From: Gyrodactylus bullatarudis
Lineage: Eukaryota; Platyhelminthes; Monogenea; Gyrodactylidea; Gyrodactylidae
Direction of reading: 5' to 3'
NCBI GenBank assembly: GCA_012064415.1
Contig: SSNU01000064.1
Location: 367,327 to 431,326, forward strand
Length of the DNA stretch: 64,000 nucleotides
Shown here piece by piece: positions 13,301-28,300 of this stretch (positions within the stretch are counted from its first letter, which is position 1; each line of letters opens with the position of its first letter). Made by a program: the position numbers and the translations under genes. Below the pieces are notes generated by a model. The model saw nothing but the letters and a program-made list of their open reading frames with translations. It made no database searches and had not been told where the DNA came from.

Positions 13301-16300
13301 AATAGACTCGTCAATCCAGTTGTTGATATTTCTCTGGACTTGAGAGACAGTTTCAAAATGTATATTACCCAGTTTTACTTGACCTCGTTTGAGTTCATCG
13401 GTTAGAAGAGCTGGCAAAAGAAGGACAAAATAAAATTTTTATTCTAATAAAGGACTCTGTAGAATATTCGAAATGGAAAATATGAGGTCCTCAAGTGAAA
13501 ATGTCTTGTGATGAACTTTATGCATGTCCTTGGGAATGCAAATTATTTCAGAGATCTAATTTTAATCTGCATTCTAAAGTGGATATAAGAAGCTTATCTT
13601 CTTTTCAAAAGCAATCATGAACTAGATAATGCAATTAATGAAGCTTTAAACATAAAAAACGGGCTATCATGTGAACTGTGTGTGTGTGTAAGAATGTTTT
13701 CACGATATTTTAAAACATGAATTTTCTTGATAAACAACATAAATAAAGAGAATATGAGAGAAAACAAACAATCCTATCATTAGACACTGTTGAAAATACA
13801 GCTTTTTCGAATCGAGTATCAAATTATTTCAAGATTAAAATTATTAAATTAAAATCATTTCACTGAATATTTCAAAAACTTTTATTGATTGGTTTGATTT
13901 TAAAATAATTGATAAAAAAACTGATCAGGGGAAGAGTTTTGCTTTTGAGTGCACATGAATGATGAAAAAGTGTAGCTTTTTGATAGAAAAGATGTGAATC
14001 AAATTCTAAATACAAGAGAGATTCGTGATTATTATCGAATTAATTCAATACAAAAAGTTCATTTTCTTAAAAAGCACTACTACTACAATTGATCGACAGA
14101 TTGAGGTAAATACAATTATAAAAATTAAATTAGATTTTCAATAGTTTATTCCTTGACTTGAAAATTTCTCCCAAATGTTTATGCAAATAAATACTCTCTG
14201 TTGTTTAAATAAAAGAAAATTATGGACATTTTAAGTTGATGCCTAATTTCCATATTTTTGAACTTTGAGTAGGAGCTGTATTTTAAAATCACAATGAGGT
14301 TTAAGGTATTGCCCCATTTTCATGTGAAAACCGAGTTACTGTTTCTTAATTAGAGAAATTTTGATGATATACCCTATTTATTTACTGCAGTAAGTTTTTA
14401 ATGTTTTACCAAGAATTTTTCCGTTTTGACAGTTAAAGAGAACATGATGGGTAAATTTTTCCCTGAAAGTGCACTCGAGTGTAAGCTATTGAATAATGAA
14501 ATTATACGCATTTGATGATTGTCAACAACGTTCGTTTCTAGAGAAAATTTCAGATATGAAGTTTGTTGGGGTAAAATATCTTTCAAGATTGTAATCTATC
14601 GCTTATAAATGATGAATTTCAGATCTTTTACAGGAGGAAATCTAACATTAAAGAAATAGATAGTCTAGAACACATCAACTCAGGCGTTCCCCAAGGTTCC
14701 ACTATTCGTCCCCTTCTCTTCAATATTTTCTTCGCTGATATTCAGCTCCCAGAGGGTTCTGAGGGTGCCCTCTTTAAATTTGCAGACGATCTAAAGTTCG
14801 TCTTCAAGGTGACAAATTTCCTTGATATTATTAAAATAAATCATAACTTCTCCCTTCTTAAAGATTCACTCGAGACCATGGGGCTCTATATTAATAGAGC
14901 TAAATACAAAATTTTGCTCCCATCGGGTCTCCCTGCAACCCTCCTTGAATCTCTTCTACTTCCTGGAGAAATTGTCTCCTTCACTTCAGATCTAGGTTTT
15001 GGTGTTAACTCTAAACTAAAAATTAACCCTCACTCTAAACTGCCTAAAATAAACTCCATGATCATGGCCATTCTTAAATTTTCGAAATCTCTATCCTTAA
15101 GAGTAAAGGTGTATAAGTCATTAGTGCTCACACACTTTGACTATATCTCACCCCTTTTAGTTGACTTGACTATTGACCAGGCTAGATATATCGAAAGAAT
15201 TCAAAGTAGATTTCTTTATTCTCTCTACCCTGAACTTAATTCATACAATGCTCGCATTTCGGCGTCTGGCCTCAACCCTTTATGGGTCCGTCGTTACGCT
15301 TTCATCATAAAAAAATTCTCTGATTCTTTGATCAGAATTGAAAGGTCTTACAGTCTAAGAAATATGTCATATGAAAATAACTACTTACTCTCTACCTATA
15401 ATAAACTTAACGATAAATATGACTTTTCGAATTGTAACAACCTAAACTCGATTAAAAATATTATGAAACATATTCGATCTAAAATCCACTACACCTACAC
15501 TCTCCTGTATCCTGATCTTCATTAAGTAGAAACTACCAAGTGCTATTCGATTAAACTTTTCAGATTTACATCCAACACTAAACCATCGAAGATGTTTTAC
15601 TCCAAAAGCCAATTCGATCGCAATCAAAAACTCTTTCAAGACTATGTTTGCATCCTTATAATGATAAACCATTAAATGATTTACTATTTATTTGTATTCT
15701 CCATTAGTATTTTGTTGCATTTCTTATTTTTCAATATAGATTTTATTCTAACAAAAAAAAGATTAAAGCAAAAAGTTTGTACTTTGGGAAGTTAAAATAC
15801 ATTCAGAAAGAATCGAGCTCAAAATATTGCAAATTCATAGAAAAATTGATAAAATTAATGAAAAAAATTAGTTCCTTGAGACAAAAGTTTTCATCTATGA
15901 TAATTTAGTTGATATAAGTTGCGTGTAGTGTAGAAGCTACATTCCATGTTTTGTTATTTTTTATTAATCTCTGCTTGTGGTATGAAAATAAATCACACTA
16001 ATAAGTGTTTTAATTTATTATTTTTAAAAACTAAAACTTTTATGATACTTTGAGTTGCAGAAAACCTTGTATATATATATCAATTGTTTGTTTTCACAGC
16101 CAGTAGAGCAATCACAAAATTATCAAAAGTCGGTGTCTTGAACTAAGAGAACCGACGAGAATAAAGCTTTATTCACCAATAATCTTTCGTTCATTCTTAA
16201 CACTTAACTATGGCAATTTACTTGATTAGTAACGAAATTTCAATTAAGAAATTTAATCAGAAATATATTTCAAATAGCTAAATGATTTCTCTGGTTGTCA

Positions 16301-19300
16301 ATTCAGAATAGGTCAGAATATCTAGTGTTTTATGACTATAAATTTACAGAACAGCATGTTTGTAAGAAGGACATGAAGAATAAATGTTATAGAAATCATC
16401 ATTTCCCGTGATCAAATAGAAAAAAGAAGACATTTTTTAATTGGAAAAATAAAATGAGATTTTCCAAAAATACCTGGAAACTATTTCTCTAGAAGAATAA
16501 TCATAAGCATCATTAAAGTGTATCAAGAAAAAGTGAAGAATTTCAATTAAGCTAAAAATAAGCAAGACTGATCTAACTGGCCATAGGATTGTCTTTTTGT
16601 GGGAAAATCTTGCAGTAATGCAATTTTCCAAGTTACATTAAATAGAGCAGATTTTTGAATAAACAAAATAAGAGATTAAAAAACAAATATTCTCTCTCGA
16701 ATTTTAATGTGAACCTTTATTGAAAAAAAACAATTTCTCTCTAATGTTACACGAATAAAATCACAAACTTTACTAAGCATCGGACATAAAAAAGGTTATA
16801 TGCAAATTTGAAGAATTGACACATCTGAAATTTTGCACGGCAAACAATATTTATGCAAAGAAAGAAAGACACTTAGAATTTATTTAGTATCATGTTATCA
16901 ACTACAAGCACCTTTTCACTTTGGATCATTTCAATCTGCTTTTTATTTCAAATAAACTGAAAGATTTTACAGGCGGGATATTTTGGTAAGAGTACAATTA
17001 AATTTCTTTTCTGTAAAGACTAAATGTAGAAAATTGCCAGAATAATTTCATTAATTAGATAACTAATAAAAATAATTCGATAAAATTGATTCCCAAAAGG
17101 ACACATTAGAGAGAAATCAGCCATCCATACTTTACTGTAGGAAACAATATTCCTTTGAGAAATGACTTCATAAGGAATAATCGTTATAACTTTATAATCA
17201 ATAACTTAATCAAGAATCCAAGAACTATTCTTCACATTACCCCAAGAACTATCTAGCTTCTTTCTTTGAATCTTTGGTTGGGACACACTCAGGTGTTTTA
17301 AAATCATTTAAATTTGAACAACTATTCTAATGAAATCAAGTTTCTGTTCAGATGGTAACCTCGAGCACAAGAAGAGTGCTGAGAAATGTGTCTAAATTTC
17401 TTCGAAAGCTCAAAAGTCTTGAGACATGACATTAATTATCCAGATTGTAATACAAGCATAAATCGATTAATTTAGGATTGAAATTAGACAAAAAAGATTG
17501 AAAATATGATTTACGAGATTTTAAGAATTTCCCTATTGTTTTAAGACGGTTAAAATTCGATTTCTTGGTGAATCTTAAATCACTTTTGATCTATTTAATC
17601 GCTATCAAGTTTTGTATAGATTAGGAAATTGGTATTCAAGCATTTTCAAATGAATTTTAAATTCTGCAGTAATAAACTCTTGTCTTGTCTATAAAAGAGA
17701 TAGTGGCCAACATAAACCCATTGATCTCCTGGCATTTCAGCTCAAATTTTCAAATAGACAGAACCTGGGAATAACTCATGACCTCCACGTTGTTCTTACA
17801 AAGAAAAGACTGAAGAAATTCTCAATCTTTAAAATGGAAGTATTGAACCATGAAAGTTAATTTTGATAAAGATAGAAAAATATGTCCTGTCTGCGTGAAA
17901 AAAGCTATTATTTGTGTGCTCATGTTTTGATTCTGCTAATAATTTTTTTAAATCAAAAAATGTCGCTTACAAGTATAGTTGATTTTCTTTTACCCCTTTA
18001 AGTACCGATCGGACGTTAAAAAACTATGAAGGAGTGATCCAACAATAATAATATCAACATTGATCACATGAGTAAAATTAGTAGGATTAAATAAAAGAAA
18101 TGATATCCTTCTATTTAGCCATGGGAACGAAAGGGTTAAAAAAGATAACCACTGGTTAATAAGTTATTAATAATAACTTATTGTATAATGAAAAAGTGTT
18201 ACAGATGGCTTTAAAAACTGAAATCAGATTGAGAATATAAAGATTTATTTCATGTTTTTCAGCAAAATAAGATTATGTTTTTAATTCAGACAAATATCAA
18301 CAAGTTAAAGCCATGAAAAAAAACTTACAAAAGTTGATGACTAAGCCAGCTAGTGTTATTGTAATTGATTTGATTTCATCCTTGTTTTGATAATAAACAT
18401 AGGGTTTCAGGTTACTCAATTGACTAAGGGAAGCAACCTTATCCAAAGATTGATTATTGGAACTGACAACACTCCGGAGTTCACTACTTTCATAGCCGAG
18501 GGAGAGAGTGTCGGTTGTTGTGCCTTCGTTTCCATATACGAATCCATCGTCAATCGGTATCGTCTCAGACTAAATTATTATTCATGTGTTTACTTGAAAG
18601 TAGTTATATGCAATCATTAAATAAAAATAGCATGTCTTAATACTCTTAACAAGAAACCACAGCCCAGATTCAGCTCAACACAATGCATAAGTGAAAACCA
18701 AAATGAAAATCCAGAGAAGTTGGCTGTAGCCAATAATCACCAATCACAAGAACAATCCGAGAAGTCAACTGTAGTTGATAATAAAATTATAAGCCAACCT
18801 ACAATTAGTGCAAATAATCAGGTGAAAAAGAATCCATCAATTAAACGTAAGCCAAAAAACACGGCGGTCAGTTACTAATGAATGGACAAAAATGAAGTAG
18901 CCTGGAAACAGGATCATCAAAATATGGACATCTACCCCCCTTCCTGAGCAGAGTTCTTTTTATTCAATGGAAGAACAGAAAAATTTGCAAGGCACTAGTA
19001 TATAATCAAATCCCGGGATTAAGTCTGAAGAGAACCGGCGAAATAAAATGTTTATCACTTATTAAATTCGTTTTTTCTCTTATCTTTCTTATGAGTGTAG
19101 ACTCTAGTAATAATAATATACTTGATATATCTTGAATATTTCGGTTGCGAAACGTTTAGAAGAGACTCTCGAAAATGGTTGACCTTATTTAAATTATTAA
19201 TTAAATCCACTTTTACTAATCTTTTTTTAAAACGTTGAAGCCGTACTGATTTTAATTCTCTTGCATCATGTGATTTTCAATTCCATAAAGAAAGACTATA

Positions 19301-22300
19301 TTTTATATGCTCTTTATCGGAACTCACCAAATCATCAAGGGACATAGGCTGATAGAAGATATTACCACTGTTGATTGAGGTTTCATCCGATTGATTGAGA
19401 CTGGATCGTACGTGCGAAAGACTTTGGCGATCGAACGTTGGAAAATCGTAATTTTCAGAATTGTGCTTCGACAAGGAAATGCTAGACAAGTTATTTCCTC
19501 TTTTCAAGGTAATTCTGTCAGTACCGTTTATTGAACAAGTTGTCGAGGAATTGGACAAGGAAGAAGGCGAATGAAATTCTGATAATCGGGATAGTCCAAA
19601 CTAGACATGAATTGAAATAGGGTTAGGTTATCAATGCTACAGTTCTTATTCGTGTAGCATAAAAATAACTAAAAGTGAAAGAAGTATGGCACAAGGGATA
19701 AGATAATCTGAATAATATTATAATTATAAGAAAAATAACTAAATCTATCCTGGATGGATTTGGGAATTTATGATTTTTACATAAATTTCATTTTTTCATT
19801 AAGGTTTCCAAATTTCTTGAAGAATTCAAAAGGTACACTTTCATTAAGTTTGAGAGAAATCAAAAGTTAGTTTTAGGATCACCAATAGGCAAGGAAAACG
19901 AAAATGGTCTTTGATATTTTTAATAAACTCTTCATTATAAAACGATAATCTACTTCTGTTATTTTGACCTTTTTAACTGCTGGAAAATTAGCCGGTGTAA
20001 TAGTCTGATGAGAACTGGTGAAATATAAGCTTTATAACTGAATATTCACTCGTCTTCTAAATCCTCTTAATGAATGGTTCATTAGAATCAAAATTAATTA
20101 ATTGGGACGATCTGAGATCAGACAAAATTGACAGTTTTTTGGTAATCGAACATCTAATCAGGAATTCATACCTCATTGAAAAGAGAATTTTTTCCTTGTT
20201 CTTAAGAACTAAAAATAAATTGTACAAAATGCTGAAATATTGCAGGACCATTATTCTATATAAACTTTATCCCTAAATATTGATCGTATAAGCCATCAGA
20301 GAAAGATATCCTAGAAATTTTGATTTTTCTGATCAAAACTGTTGGAATGAAATTGTACTCTAATGTGAATAATTCCCATATTAGAATGTGTAAAAGGGAA
20401 AGAGAGATAACATATGAAAACAAACTACATACAACTTTCAATAAAAATAATAATAATACTAGAAATAGACCTTGATAATAATAGAAATGAGAAAATATTG
20501 CGTTATCATTAGGGGAGGATTTTGCATAAATAATAATAATAATATCATTGGGCAAAGTAATAAAAAAAATAGACTAAATTAATTCATTTCATTCAATAAA
20601 AACTCATTCCAAATTAATTTCTTTTCAACTTTTTTGTTGTCTGTCTATAGCAATGCTTTTTTTTCGTTTGCTGTTCGATTATGTTGTTATCTTGTGGCAA
20701 AACTATTGAAAGAGACAAAGGGACTGAGTATTTTGATAATACAAGCCAGACGACAATTAAAGCTAGTTGACATGAAGATGAGAATTTACTATTTCTACAA
20801 AAATCTCAATATCTTATGAAAGAATTCAAAGTGATTTTTTTTTATTCAATTTATCCAGATCTAAATTCATACAATGCTCGTATCTTAGATGATCGTTCCC
20901 TCTAGTTGATAACTTCCTAATTGTACATTTATACAACAGATTCTGACTGTGGTAAAAAACTGACAATGGTAAATATCTCCATTATGCCAGTTTTAGTCCT
21001 GTTTCACATAAAGTTGGTTTGGTAATTGGCGTGGGGAAGAGGATAAGAAAATTAGTAAGTCCAGAGGAAATACCTAAAGAAATAGAGAACACGAAGTTGA
21101 GTTTAATGGAAAACGGTTATCCTAATAAATTTGTGGACAAATTTATCAACTTGTCAGGTGATAGAGATGTCGTTGAAAACACAGATGAAGTTGAGAAGAC
21201 CACAATTTTCATGAAACTCAATTTCAAAGGAGATGGCTTCAGCAATGATTTAAGGAGAAAGTTAAATTATCTCATCAATCAACATTATAACAACATACAA
21301 TTGAAAATTGTATTTAAAACTAAGAGATTGTTTAACATGATCCAAAAAGATTTACTCGAACCTCAAGAGAAAACTCTATTGATTTATAAATTCCAATGTG
21401 ACTGTAGAGCTACATATATAGGTGTTACAATTAGGAAGTTATCAACTAGAGGGAACGATCATCTTAAGAAAGATACAGCAGTGACCAGGCATCTAAGACA
21501 GGAAGGGCACGAAGCTTCAATTTCAAACTTTTCAATTCTATACAAAAATGCAGGGGATGACAGTACTGATGTTTGGGTGAAGGAGAAATTCTTCATAAAT
21601 CTATACAAACCCAATCTATGTGTCCAAAAAAACTATTCTTATAATCTTCAACTACCTTGGCCTATGTGAGCTTTTTCACTTTTCTCTCCACTGTTGTTAA
21701 TTATTGGAGAGTTTTGGTGTTTTTTAGCTTACATTATATTCTTATATTCTTCGACTTTTACTATTTCTTTCATAATTTGTAAATTATTATCTTTAATGAA
21801 TTCTTAACTTATATCATTTTTAAAGTATTGCCACTGATGATGCTTTATGAAATATACATATGGCCCTAATATATATCTTATTTCTAAATCTCCTAATATG
21901 ATTTTAAGTGGATTTTCGGACGTATTTGAAAGTTTACGTGAATATTTGAATCATAAAAATGCATCATGGATTATTTAGGATCAAAAGTTGATTATTCAAA
22001 AACACTTTTATATCCTGATTGACATTATTGAGTTATTATCAGAACAATTACGAATTAAATTTTCTGATTTATTATTTTAACACATTTTATTATCAAAAAT
22101 GAACTTAAACAAATATTTAAACTATCTATTTATTAACTGAAACAAGATTCATAATCTGTGTATTTATTTTTTTTATTTTATCAAATTCTACGCTTTTGTA
22201 CAAATGTATTCATATAATTTTTTTTATTTCATTACAATACAGATCTATTTCTAACAAAAAAAAATTTTCTCTCCGGATAGGCAAGAAATAAATCGCTGTA

Positions 22301-25300
22301 TCTCGAATCAACATTAGACAATGATGACAATAATCTGTGAATTTTTTTGATTTTCATGACGGAGAATCATACAAAATTTAAAGAAATAAGTAACTCACAC
22401 AGGAAGTCTGAAGGGGCATGGTAAAGTTAATTTTGATTTCACGATTGATCTGCGTGAAGAAATGAGTCGCACAATTCCTCGGCTCAACTTTGCTTGGATT
22501 CTGATCTGTTTTGAGAAACAATTCTGTATCCAATAATAAGATCTCCTTTAAAATATGAGACGATTAATCTTTTTTTTCAATCGATCGTTCATTAAAAGAT
22601 CTATTTTTTTCTCATTTATGATGGCTAAAAAGTTATTAAATTCAAGGCTTAACTTGTCTAATATCTCGGTCTCAAAGTCACTTTGGGAAACGAATATTGA
22701 TAAAGCCCTAGAAATTGGTACTACATGGACTATGTATCGTATGGCTACTTGAAAGTAGGTTGGACCTAAAATTTAATTGAAAAATGTATTTTGAAATAAT
22801 TTTATCAACTTTTTTTCTCATATGAGATATAAATTGATTGGATCGCTTAAGATGCTGTTCTAATATTAACTTGTTTAAAAAATTGTTTTTGATTTAGGGT
22901 AAAAAAGACAAGATACATTAGATATTTTCTCAGCTAATTTATGAGTTATTTTGCTTATTCAAAATGATTATTTAAAACAAAATATTCAGCAACAGCTTTC
23001 AAGATTAAGTTCATTAATAAGGGACTTCATAAGTTTTTGATTTTCTTAAATGTCACAGGAACTATCGTTTTACTCTGAAACTATCGTAACACTTTTTTTT
23101 ATATTCCATTATGAATTTGTCGTTTATGTATCCTCTTGTACAAGTAGTGAAGAGATTCTGAACAATCAACAATTCTAAAAGCATTTCTGAACAAGAAAGG
23201 CCAAAATAAAGCTCATATTCTAATTCAACGTCCCTTAAATAGTATGGGACGATTCAATACGAGTGAAGTAGGTACCCAAACGTCTGGAAGAGAATTTGGA
23301 AAAGCCTTGATTATATTCCAATTAAATTTACATTTATTGATACGTTTTCATCTGATATCCAATCCACTGCTTCAAGATTACAGGGAATAAATCTGTGAAT
23401 TATTATTTTGAGAATGTATCGTGTATCTATCAAGAGTCTCACGAGTAATATTTCAGTTGATTTTTCATTGTATCATAAATTTATTGAATTCTACCAGGCT
23501 TCTATTAACTACTGAAAGCTTTTTCAAAAACAAAAAGAATCTACAATCCAGAATAAGAGATTTCTATAATATATTTATTTATCAACAGAAGTTAATAGAT
23601 GAAATTGTTATGATAGATTCCTTTCTCACATAATTTATTCCAGAATGGGGATCAAAAACTAACTGATCAATGTTACTACCCATTCTTCCTCTAGTTCCCT
23701 TATTAATTATGTAACATCTTTTCTTCGGAAGAGAGAGATAGTATCAAACTTTAATTCTCTCCTATTCGATATCCATTGAAATTCAAGATTAATTAGTTTG
23801 TTTGTTTGTGTTCCACGAAATTTATTCATAAAAAATTTCTCAAGTTCCACTGAATATTCATATTAACGCATACAGTTAGACCTGTGACTTGTGAACCAAA
23901 AATTATCCTCTTCCCTCTGCCCTTTTTAAGTTTAGTTTTCGGAATCATTATCATACTTGTGGTTTGGGTCTTTGTATAAAAATTAAATTTTCTGGGCAAA
24001 AATAGTAATTTTCATTCCATCAAAATTCATTCGAAAGAGCTTCTTTCGCTGAAGAATTCTCTATGCTTGGTTTATCGTACATAGATTCGGATCAAAAGAT
24101 ATTCAAACTTGTATTATTTCACTACAATTGAGGACTTGGGTGACTTTACGCCTCCAAAACAAACAAATAACAAGCCTAGTGTTTATTTACCCATTACACT
24201 ACTCTTTTGCCATCATCCAACTGTTCCACAGCCTTTCTCAGAAAATTTACACATGAGGATAACTAAGCATGTTCTGGCAAGGGAATTTAATTTTTCAAAT
24301 CAAAATCTTTAATTGAGTAGTACAGTACGAACTGTGCACTTTATGTCCAAAATCACTCTTTTCTCTCTGCCCCTTTTTTATTAAAATAATGATATAACCT
24401 CTGTACTTATAAGTAAGCACGCCTCAATTATTGGAACTTGAAAAATAAAATAGATAACAAATTATACAGTTGTATTCAGAATTTTTTTCTCTTTTCAACC
24501 ATTTAATATATCATATTATCTCAAACTATTTAACCAGAAATATTGGCATTTAAAATCTAATAAATTTATAACTTTCAGCGAAAAAACATTTCTCGAAAAT
24601 CCGTTTTTTCCTCTACAAAAAGGGCTTGTTCTAGTCACACAACAAACAATGAGTCATAGAGCATTTATATATTCAAAATGTTTGGTTTATCACAACATTC
24701 GGAGTCGGTATTTGGTCTAGACTCCAAATTTTGCTGGTTTTAAAACAATTCAAAATTGTGCCGTCAGAAACGACCATGAATGCTCTTTGAACCATCATGT
24801 AAGCTTCAGATACATCTGGCAAATTTTGTCGACGTCCTAGCTCTTTCAGGAATTTAGATTTAAAACTCCAAATTATTCCCTGGTCTAAAGGCTGACAAAC
24901 TGATGTGCAATTTGGTGGCAAAAATAACAGCTTCACATTGTCAGGAGGCGTTGGAACCTTATGGAAAGCCACATTGTCAGCGAGTAGTAGTATATTTCTG
25001 CCAGCGTAGGCTTCACCGAAGCTTATCAACCATTCCCGAAAAAGTTCACTATTGTTCCATGCACTTTTGTTTCCTCGATAATGTGGAGGTACATTATTGT
25101 GGAAACATCTTGGCTTTTTTGAGTGCCCTTCCAATTCATATCGTTCAATTAGCTGTAGTTTCTTTTTCAAATTGATATTTTTTGATATATTTACACGTTC
25201 AAATATCTAAAATTATGAAAATCGAAATTATTCATCCACATATTGAAAAATAGATATGCGAAGAAAACTTACTATTTGCCGTTTAAATTGAGTTTTTCTG

Positions 25301-28300
25301 CTTCTTTGCGTAATATTGCGTAGAGAGTTCGGAATTTAAATGGCCTGTTGATTTTGTAGAGAAATTCTTGGATGTGATCGAACATGACATCGATAGGAGA
25401 TTTCTTGAAGACCGTCTTCTTATAATATTTAACTTGATCAATTGTTAATCTAGTTTTTTCAGCAATAATTTTATTTTTATAGCCTTCACATGCCAATTGC
25501 CAATTTTATTTTTCAAGTTCCAATAATTGAGGCGTGCTTACTTATAAGTACAGAGGTTATATCATTATTTTAATAAAAAAGGGGCAGAGAGAAAAGAGTG
25601 ATTTTGGACATAAAGTGCACAGTTCGTACTGTATTGAGAAGGGTTTCTTGCAAGTTGCAATACAAAATTGTCAAATTGAAAGACAGTAAGAAAAAGAAAT
25701 ACTGTATAGTATATACTGCTTAATAAAATTATTTCTGGAAATTAAATGGGGAATATTCTAGCCATTTTTGCATAAGGCACTTTAAAAGATTGCCAAAAGT
25801 TTAATTTTGGACAGAATATATATCTAAGTAAGGGGAGAATCTGAAATAATCAAATTAACTCTTTTTCTTCTTATACCACGTACTCATATATATGTGTTAC
25901 ATACATTTATCAGTAGATCAATGTATTTTAGATAAATTTGATCAAGTGATACACTTTATAAGTACATTCCCCATTGGTTTACTTATAAGTAATAAATATT
26001 ATATACTCAAGGTAATAAAATGTAGTAGAGTATTTGGAAATAGCAAAGCAAAATTATTAGAAAAAAATCATAAAACTAATTAAATTTAGTATCATGTATT
26101 ACAAAAAAATGATTGATACTCGACATACTCGAATTGTATAGATTTAATTGATAATATTTAATGCTTAACTGAGAAATGGAAATAAATCACCAGAGTCAAC
26201 TCTAGATATCAAGAAAAGTTTTAGTTGAATGTATATATATATTGATTGAGAATAATACAGTTTATAGTTGTAGTTGAAATAGAAAGAATTTAGCACTCCT
26301 CTATCGATCACGATCAGTTATGAATAATGGAAATAGGAATATTCCTCTTAAAACATACTCAATGATGAAGTGAATTTTATTGCTCTACGGTTTCAATTTT
26401 TATATGATTGAAACAAGCCACTAATAGGCTATTCTCCTTTGATCTCATTTCTGTTTTGAATTTACCTTGATGATAGAAAATTATTATATAAGATATTCTT
26501 CTATCCACAATGTAGATTCCACATGGCTTAGGAATACTCTGATATGAAAAAGCCCGAGAGTTAGAAGTAGATAAAATTCTAGTAAGACTAGTAATATTAC
26601 AGGTAGAGTTGGTTGATATAAAGTTGGGAATCAATGATTTTTACAAAAAATTTTTTTTTTTCATCACGAATAATTATTCATTATAATGATTTGAAGGAAA
26701 AAATATTTACAAATTTCAATTTGGCGCCTTTTTAAAGTTTGAACTGAAAATTTTTTATTGTTGTGAAAGTTGGAGGTTGTTCAATTTGAGAAGAAAGCTG
26801 AATATCACTATTAATTTTTCGAAGGAATCACCGTTTTTAATAGATCTTTGATAATTGAAATTTCATTTATTTTATTTGAAGAAAATGAACAAAAAATCGA
26901 GATCCAACTCCTAAAAGTTACTGAGATAAATCCTTAGATCAAATTCAGGATTTTTTTCTCTATTGCTGAGCCACCCTGCCAGTTCTAAAGGTATGTGAAT
27001 TGAAATTTGAAAAATGACAATATTTTTCTTAGAGATAATATTTTCCAAAATTTTCTTCTCCAAATGTTAAAAATTGGCAACATGATCTGGATATCCAAAA
27101 AAAAATAAAATAACTTTCTTTCGTAAAACAATAGCCGTAGATATGCAATCGCCTGCTCGATATCTCTTATGGTTTAGAAGATAACTAGTTTTAGAGCCAA
27201 AAAATGCCAACCTCTATTATCTTTGAAATGATATTTCGGCTTACAAAAAGGAATTCAGATTAGGAATCAGCGTAATTATTTTGGTACGATTGCAAATTTT
27301 CTCATTTGTGTGATGAAAAAATAATAATTTGGGACATGAAGGGTTAAGTACTCACAATCATTTCATTTGACCAATTCGTAAATGAGATAAGCATTGAAAG
27401 GTGATCAAAGAAATCTGGTATTTTATTCCTACCATGTCGTGGATCCACAGGAAGCTTGAGGGATATTTTCTGATACTTTGACGAACCGATCATAAATCGA
27501 ATGGGCAATAAAATATTCTTTTTAACAGAAGGAACTTTTGTGAATTCCAAAGGATTATTCATCTGGTCCAGATCAAAGAGAATTAAAGCATGGTTATACT
27601 CAATGTCCTGAACCCAAAGGGGTCTTGCTATCCAGAGAAGGAAAGGTGTTGGCTCGAGAAATGTCTGACGAAGTGTTGTAATCTTTTGGCTAGTATTGAC
27701 AATTTCCAATCGTGTATAAAAATCAATCCAAAGTTGGAAAGAATGAAAACAGAACAGCTGAAACATCTATGAGAAAGGAAACATTTAGCAAAAGATTAAA
27801 CTTAAAAAAAAGAGTATCTCAATAGACAAAGGTCTGAGAGGTTTGTCATTTTTCAATTAAATCTACTTTTGTTCCGATAGAGATTTCAGATTCAACCATG
27901 GATCAGAACAGTTTCATAGCAAAAAGCTAATTGATGATATAAAGATGAGAATTTACTATTTTTACAAAAAAATCACTGGTAAGTCAAAAATAATAAGCTG
28001 ATCGAATAAAAATATTTTTCAAAAAATTTCAATCTGGTCATTTTGAATTGCTTTAAATCTTTGAAATCGATAAGAATTTTGAACTCAAAATTATAAAAAT
28101 TCAATTGAAAGAAAAATAATAATCAAGACTTAATATTTCTTCCATTCTTGAATAAACAATACCATTTTTGAATAGTAGACATTGAAACAACTCTACCAAG
28201 ACCTCTTTCCATCGATTTGAAGGCTTCTGATGCAGTATGGCCGAAGCTATAGTTAAAGTAAATAATGGCGCGAATTTGTGAGTCTGTGAAATTCCTGTCT

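Noticed and set aside
18387..18620. 77-aa plus-strand frame as an independent gene
   Set aside because: The minus strand of the same region reads a Ser/Thr-rich BLTP3 exon bounded by a good acceptor; the plus frame is its shadow.
24673..24740. GTCGGTATTTGGTCTA, similar to the flank of the hammerhead copies
   Set aside because: Lies inside the pogo-like transposase frame, with no GAA box, stem III or stem I partner behind it; short chance similarity.
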